Positions 33,440 through 36,432 of a stretch of DNA of 36,432 nucleotides are shown here, in pieces (positions within the stretch are counted from its first letter, which is position 1; the number at the start of each line of letters is the position of its first letter). Source of the DNA: Symploca sp. SIO2C1 (GTDB lineage Bacteria > Cyanobacteriota > Cyanobacteriia > Cyanobacteriales > Coleofasciculaceae). The notes beneath the pieces were generated by a model. The model was given only the letters and a program-made list of their open reading frames with translations, ran no database searches and was not told the origin of the DNA. The DNA is taken from the NCBI GenBank assembly GCA_010692635.1, contig JAAHGL010000062.1, positions 1 to 36,432 on the forward strand, written 5' to 3'. The translations under genes and the position numbers were made by a program.

Positions 33440-33552
33440 CTAGTGCAAGAAGGCAGAGGGGAGGAGGCTCCAAGGCAGGAGGGAAGAAAACTTGTGTAGT
33501 AAGCTTTTTCATCTTTTTTAACTGGCGAGTTATTTTTCCTGCGCTGCACTAG
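33440..33552. repeat. 113-bp CTAGTGC scaffold with GGCAGGA-type units, copy 2
   Basis: Ends CTAGTGC and GCACTAG. After the left end come AGGCAGAGGGGAGGAGGCTC and GGCAGGAGG units, and then the tail AACTGGCGAGTTATTTTTCC leading to GCGCTGCACTAG. Scaffold ends and tail match 21315-21425; the array inside does not. It lies 13 bp after the antiporter stop. Confidence 0.75.
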
Positions 33553-33565
33553 AGACTTGGTCGTT

Positions 33566-34993
33566 TCAACTTCCGTCTTCAGGTAAAGCAGTACTTTCCA
33601 CATCTTTCTCCTCAAACACTAATCGCAGCAAAGGAGGTGCAAGAAAGGTTGTAAGGATAACCATAACTATGATCGCCGCTTCAGTTGCTTCTGATAAAGC
33701 ACCACTCTCAGCTCCTACACCAGCAAAAACCAGTCCCACTTCGCCTCTAGGAATCATACCAACCCCGATTGCTAGCCTATTGATACCAGGTTGACCGAAG
33801 ACGGTGAAGCCAGTGATAACCTTACCGATGATTGCTACCGCAATCAAGAAAATTGCTAAAATCAAGCCTTCACGATTGCTAGGAACCGTAGGATTGAGAA
33901 CACTTAAATCAGTTTTGGCTCCGACAACTACAAAGAAAATCGGTGTCAGCACATCGGCAACTGGTATTACCTGTTCTTCCAATTCTCGGCGTTTATCTGT
34001 CTCTGCCAGAATTAGTCCAGCAGCAAACGCTCCCAAAATTGCTTCTAATTGAATAGCAGCTGCAACGTAAGACAAGAGTAAGGCAAAAATCAGAGCAGTT
34101 ACCAACACCTGACCACGAGTCTTCATTTGATTGACTAAACTGACAAAATAGGGACTGAGCAAGCGACCCAATAAAATTGAACCTACCAGGAAAACTCCTG
34201 CGCTGATAATGAGATAGATAACGTTGGTAATGACAATTTCACCAGTCTTCGCCAGGCTAGCTACTACTGCCAAGATAATAATACCTAGAACATCATCAAG
34301 TACCGCTGCACCGATGATAATTTGACCTTCTTTGGCACTGAGACGACCGATTTCTGCTAAGACTTTGGCAGTGATGCCAATACTAGTAGCTGTCAGAGCT
34401 GCACCAGCAAAAATTGCTGGGACAGCAGGCACATTAAAAAGGAAAGCTAAGCCAGCAGTACCAGCTACAAAGGGAGCCACAACTCCCACCACAGCGACAA
34501 CAGCGGCTTGGGGACCAACGCGGATCAGTTCTTGAAGATCGGACTCTAGTCCAATTTCAAATAGCAGAATAATAACCCCTAATTCTGCTAACACGGAAAT
34601 GACCTCACCCTGAGTCTGAAATACTGAATTTGCTGCTTCTGGACTAAGACCAGCAGTTGTTTGAAGGAAGCTCATAATCATTGAGCTGGAGGCATCTGCA
34701 CCCCCTTCCGGAAAAACCAGCAGATTCAGAGCAGAAATCCCTACAATAACACCACCTATTAGTTCACCTAAGACAGGGGGTAAGTTAATCCGAGAACAAA
34801 TTTCGCCTCCTAGCTTACTGGCGAAGTAAATTACGACTAGACTCAGCAGTACTCCTGCCAGTATCAGTGAACCATTTGCTGTTTCTTTTTCTGTTGCTTC
34901 TGTTGCTGCTGCTAAAAGCGGCTCTTGAGCAAAGAAAGATGAGATTGAGTTATTGGGTGCAAGAAAACTCACCCAGGCAATTGCATCAGCCAT
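33566..34993 (-). CDS. CPA2-type cation:proton antiporter (NhaS3/KefB-like)
   Basis: 475 residues with about 12-13 membrane segments (PF00999). LPPVLGELIGGVIVG is the typical second helix. VISVLAELGVIILLFEIGLESDLQELI and AGAALTATSIGITAKVL, then VLDDVLGIIIL hold the paired-Asp transport site (DDVLG), and GMIPRGEVGLVFAGVG is a conserved late helix. It exchanges Na+ or K+ for H+; it resembles Synechocystis NhaS3 in size and sequence, an identity I infer rather than prove. The frame is open up to 35146, but codons 1-51 of that extension come from GGGGAGCTGGGGAA-type repeats (PSSPSSPAPHTPHT), so the Met at 34993 is chosen. There is no cytosolic TrkA-N domain. Confidence 0.88.
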   Translation of the reverse strand: MADAIAWVSFLAPNNSISSFFAQEPLLAAATEATEKETANGSLILAGVLLSLVVIYFASKLGGEICSRINLPPVLGELIGGVIVGISALNLLVFPEGGADASSSMIMSFLQTTAGLSPEAANSVFQTQGEVISVLAELGVIILLFEIGLESDLQELIRVGPQAAVVAVVGVVAPFVAGTAGLAFLFNVPAVPAIFAGAALTATSIGITAKVLAEIGRLSAKEGQIIIGAAVLDDVLGIIILAVVASLAKTGEIVITNVIYLIISAGVFLVGSILLGRLLSPYFVSLVNQMKTRGQVLVTALIFALLLSYVAAAIQLEAILGAFAAGLILAETDKRRELEEQVIPVADVLTPIFFVVVGAKTDLSVLNPTVPSNREGLILAIFLIAVAIIGKVITGFTVFGQPGINRLAIGVGMIPRGEVGLVFAGVGAESGALSEATEAAIIVMVILTTFLAPPLLRLVFEEKDVESTALPEDGS

Positions 34994-35079
34994 TAGTTGC
35001 GAAAAAATTACTTTCTCTACTCTACAAGCTGGTTGAACTACCCCGATAAAGGATTCCTTCAAAAAGTTGCAGGGGAGCT

Positions 35080-35155
35080 TCCGAGTATGGGGAGTGTGGG
35101 GAGCTGGGGAAGATGGGGAGCTGGGGAAAGCATTTTCAATTCTCAATTCCCAATT
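35080..35155. repeat. GGGGAGCTGGGGAA-type and AATTCCC short repeats
   Basis: Short G-rich units with a 7-8 bp period (about 35088-35128), then TTCTCAATTCCCAATT. They keep the antiporter frame open upstream and make a spurious N-terminal extension. Similar G-rich units occur at 16752-16785. Confidence 0.65.
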
Positions 35156-35219
35156 TAGTGTCAGTTAACATATGGTGTAGCAATCTCCACAATTTGTCTA
35201 AACTGTCAAACATACTCTT

Positions 35220-35975
35220 ATGAATCCAATTATGAATCCAACTATTTTTTTGAGTTACCTTGATCGAGCCAGTCGGCGATTGCCAATTTTTCCTGTGGCG
35301 GTGGGTTTACTGGCGATGTCTCTGAGTTATCCTGCTATTGCTCAAGAGAGACTCTTAAATACCCTGACGGTAACTGGTAGAGGGGTAGAAGTGATTCCCA
35401 CAACAATGACCAAAATACAGCTAGGGGTTGAGGTTCAGGGAAAAAGCGCCAAGGAAGTGCAGCAGGAAGCAGCACGTCGGTCAACAGCTGTAGTCGAGTT
35501 GTTGCGATCGCGTAATGTGGCAAAACTACAAACTACTGGTATCCGACTCAACCCAACTTATAGCTACGATAACAGTGTGCAAAGGCTCATTGGTTATTCT
35601 GCCACTAATACCGTAAGCTTTCAGATTCCAACTGAGCAGGCTGGTTCAATTTTAGATGAAGCTGTCCAAGCAGGAGCTACCCGGATTGATCGTGTTAGCT
35701 TCACCGCATCGGATAGTGCTATCACCACTGCTCAAAGAGAGGCTCTGCGAGAAGCGACTCAGGATGCTCAACAGCAAGCTGATGTCGTTTTGAACACCTT
35801 GAATCTTACCCGTAAAGAGATCGTCAGTATTCAAATCAACGGTGCTACTCCCCCACAAGCACCGATGCCATTGTTTGCCAGGACAGCTGTAAATGCTGAA
35901 GCAGCTCCTACTACACCCGTAATTGGGGGTGAGCAGGAGGTACAGGCATCAGTTACACTGCAAATTAGTTACTAA
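35220..35975 (+). CDS. SIMPL-domain (DUF541) periplasmic protein
   Basis: 251 residues. After a short N-terminal stretch comes a hydrophobic signal segment (about 22-38) ending in AIAQ. The SIMPL domain (PF04402) begins at LNTLTVTGRGVEVIPTTMTKI, with GVEVQGKSAKEVQQEAARRS, LQTTGIRLNPTYSYDN, IGYSATNTVSFQI and a final VTLQISY. SIMPL proteins are small oligomeric envelope proteins of unclear role (BP26/OMP28 group). ATGs at 35220 and 35232 are both possible; the second would give a neater signal peptide. It is divergent from the antiporter and convergent with ssb. Confidence 0.9.
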   Translation: MNPIMNPTIFLSYLDRASRRLPIFPVAVGLLAMSLSYPAIAQERLLNTLTVTGRGVEVIPTTMTKIQLGVEVQGKSAKEVQQEAARRSTAVVELLRSRNVAKLQTTGIRLNPTYSYDNSVQRLIGYSATNTVSFQIPTEQAGSILDEAVQAGATRIDRVSFTASDSAITTAQREALREATQDAQQQADVVLNTLNLTRKEIVSIQINGATPPQAPMPLFARTAVNAEAAPTTPVIGGEQEVQASVTLQISY

Positions 35976-35992
35976 GCTGCACAAAAATCTAA

Positions 35993-36294
35993 TTAAAACT
36001 CGGTGTTATTATAGCCATCTAGTGAGCTGGATTCTTCATCTCGCTTGGAACCCAGGAATTCCAAGCGATCAACTCTGACTACAGGAGATGTACGCTCTGC
36101 TCCTGTGGTGCGATCATTCCATCGATCAATCTTCAGAGAGCCTTGCACTCCAATTAACTTACCCTTGCGCACATAATTAGCAGCTGTTTCCGCATTTTTC
36201 CCCCACAGCTCTAGGTTAAACCAGTCAGGCTGGTCTCTGTTACGACTGTAACGATTTACCGCGAGTGTCAGCCTACATTTAACGCTACCAGACT
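35993..36294 (-). CDS. ssb: Single-stranded DNA-binding protein, 3' exon of a split gene
   Basis: 99 codons and a stop, with two extra bases (AG) at the upstream edge. It reads SGSVKCRLTLAVNRYSRNRD, then QPDWFNLELWGKNAETAANY and VRKGKLIGVQGSLKIDRW: the OB-fold of bacterial SSB (PF00436) from the middle of the first strands on, with a short tail (DEESSSLDGYNNTEF). It binds single-stranded DNA in replication and repair. The first 20 or so residues (normally MNxVxLVGRVGxDPExxYFE) are absent. Directly upstream in frame are stops (TAA, TAG), and the sequence there is group II intron. AG would complete a GAG codon (Glu before Ser-Gly), so exon 1 is expected beyond the window. There is no local start codon, so the protein depends on splicing. 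Confidence 0.9.
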
Positions 36295-36432
36295 ATTAGA
36301 GTCGATAAAAATGTCACCATCTCTACCTCTCCTTCAGAACTGAACGTGAGACTTTCACCTCATTCAGCTCCTCAATGATTTGGCTTTTACAGTACCTCTT
36401 GATGAGTGTATAACGTCATGACAGTGCCTAAG
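36295..36432 (-). mobile_element. Group II intron, 3' end (domains V and VI), running off the window
   Basis: On the minus strand 36370-36337 is a 34-nt element with all main features of domain V: GAGC at the start with the AGC triad, a stem closed by a GAAA tetraloop, an AC bulge on the return strand and GTTC at the end. Then comes a stem (TAGAG 36326-36322 with CTCTA 36301-36297) that fits domain VI. An A at 36302, eight bases from the 3' end, fits the branch point. The intron ends in AT (36296-36295), the usual AY. Immediately after, the ssb reading frame resumes. The 5' part, including the ribozyme core and most of the maturase gene, is outside. Confidence 0.85.
36323..36432 (-). pseudogene. 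C-terminal end of group II intron maturase, apparently frameshifted
   Basis: Read from the window edge, one frame gives LRHCHDVIHSSRGT and stops at 36364. HxHCHD is the end of the HNH endonuclease domain of intron-encoded proteins. A different frame, starting around 36388, gives KSQIIEELNEVKVSRSVLKER and stops at 36323. In many cyanobacterial introns the maturase reads through domain V with a peptide like EEPDEVKVSRPVLK (recalled), so this second frame is the expected continuation. The two frames meet near an AAAAG run (36384-36388), which suggests a one-base indel. Whether the reverse-transcriptase part is intact cannot be seen. Confidence 0.6.

Noticed and set aside
34994-35146. Upstream in-frame extension of the antiporter
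   Set aside because: Its peptide (PSSPSSPAPHT-type) comes from a G-rich short repeat; the family begins near the Met at 34993.

Overview
This 36.4 kb window comes from a cyanobacterium, most likely a filamentous, Nostoc-like one. The evidence is about a dozen HIP1 octamers (GCGATCGC), many 7-bp tandem repeat arrays of the kind known as STRRs in heterocyst-forming cyanobacteria, a squalene-hopene cyclase, a solanesyl-diphosphate synthase, a PEP-CTERM protein, and the gene order ssb / SIMPL / antiporter / amiC / murI / sds, which I recall from Anabaena. No rRNA, tRNA or CRISPR array was seen.

Layout. (1) 1-4.6 kb: a small outer-membrane-type protein, a secreted animal-type heme peroxidase with a PEP-CTERM tail, an exported alpha/beta hydrolase, and repeats that run into a truncated Uma2 gene. 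(2) 5-9.5 kb: an amidase, a DUF2079 membrane protein and an FkbM methyltransferase, separated by heptamer arrays. (3) 9.8-15.2 kb: a broken IS630 transposase, squalene-hopene cyclase, and a duplicated area containing a DUF928 gene, a ParD/ParE-type toxin-antitoxin pair and the decayed 3' end of a second toxin copy. (4) 15.2-18.4 kb: small metabolic genes on the minus strand (HI0933-type flavoprotein, rubredoxin, rhomboid protease, GNAT acetyltransferase). (5) 18.5-25.5 kb: two tandem membrane-anchored Ser/Thr kinases, a small membrane protein, and a loose surface-glycan group (two glycosyltransferases, one sulfotransferase) interleaved with IS200/IS605-like mini-elements. (6) 25.7-28 kb: an intact Uma2 protein with a heptad coiled coil, and a minus-strand trio UPF0175 / HTH-GrpE-like / DUF2997. 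(7) 28.4-36.4 kb: the conserved core sds, murI, amiC, cation/proton antiporter, SIMPL protein and ssb.

Two things stand out. First, at the right edge ssb is split: its 3' exon (99 codons) is preceded by a sequence with a 34-nt group II intron domain V, a domain VI-like stem with a plausible branch-point A, and an AT 3' end. The intron continues out of the window, and the end of its maturase frame looks frameshifted. Second, the heptamer arrays often lie inside small repeated scaffolds (at least five types, most seen twice or more here), whose ends are conserved while the array length or the heptamer itself differs. Several genes take their stop codon and last residues from such repeats, so the repeats are reshaping gene 3' ends.
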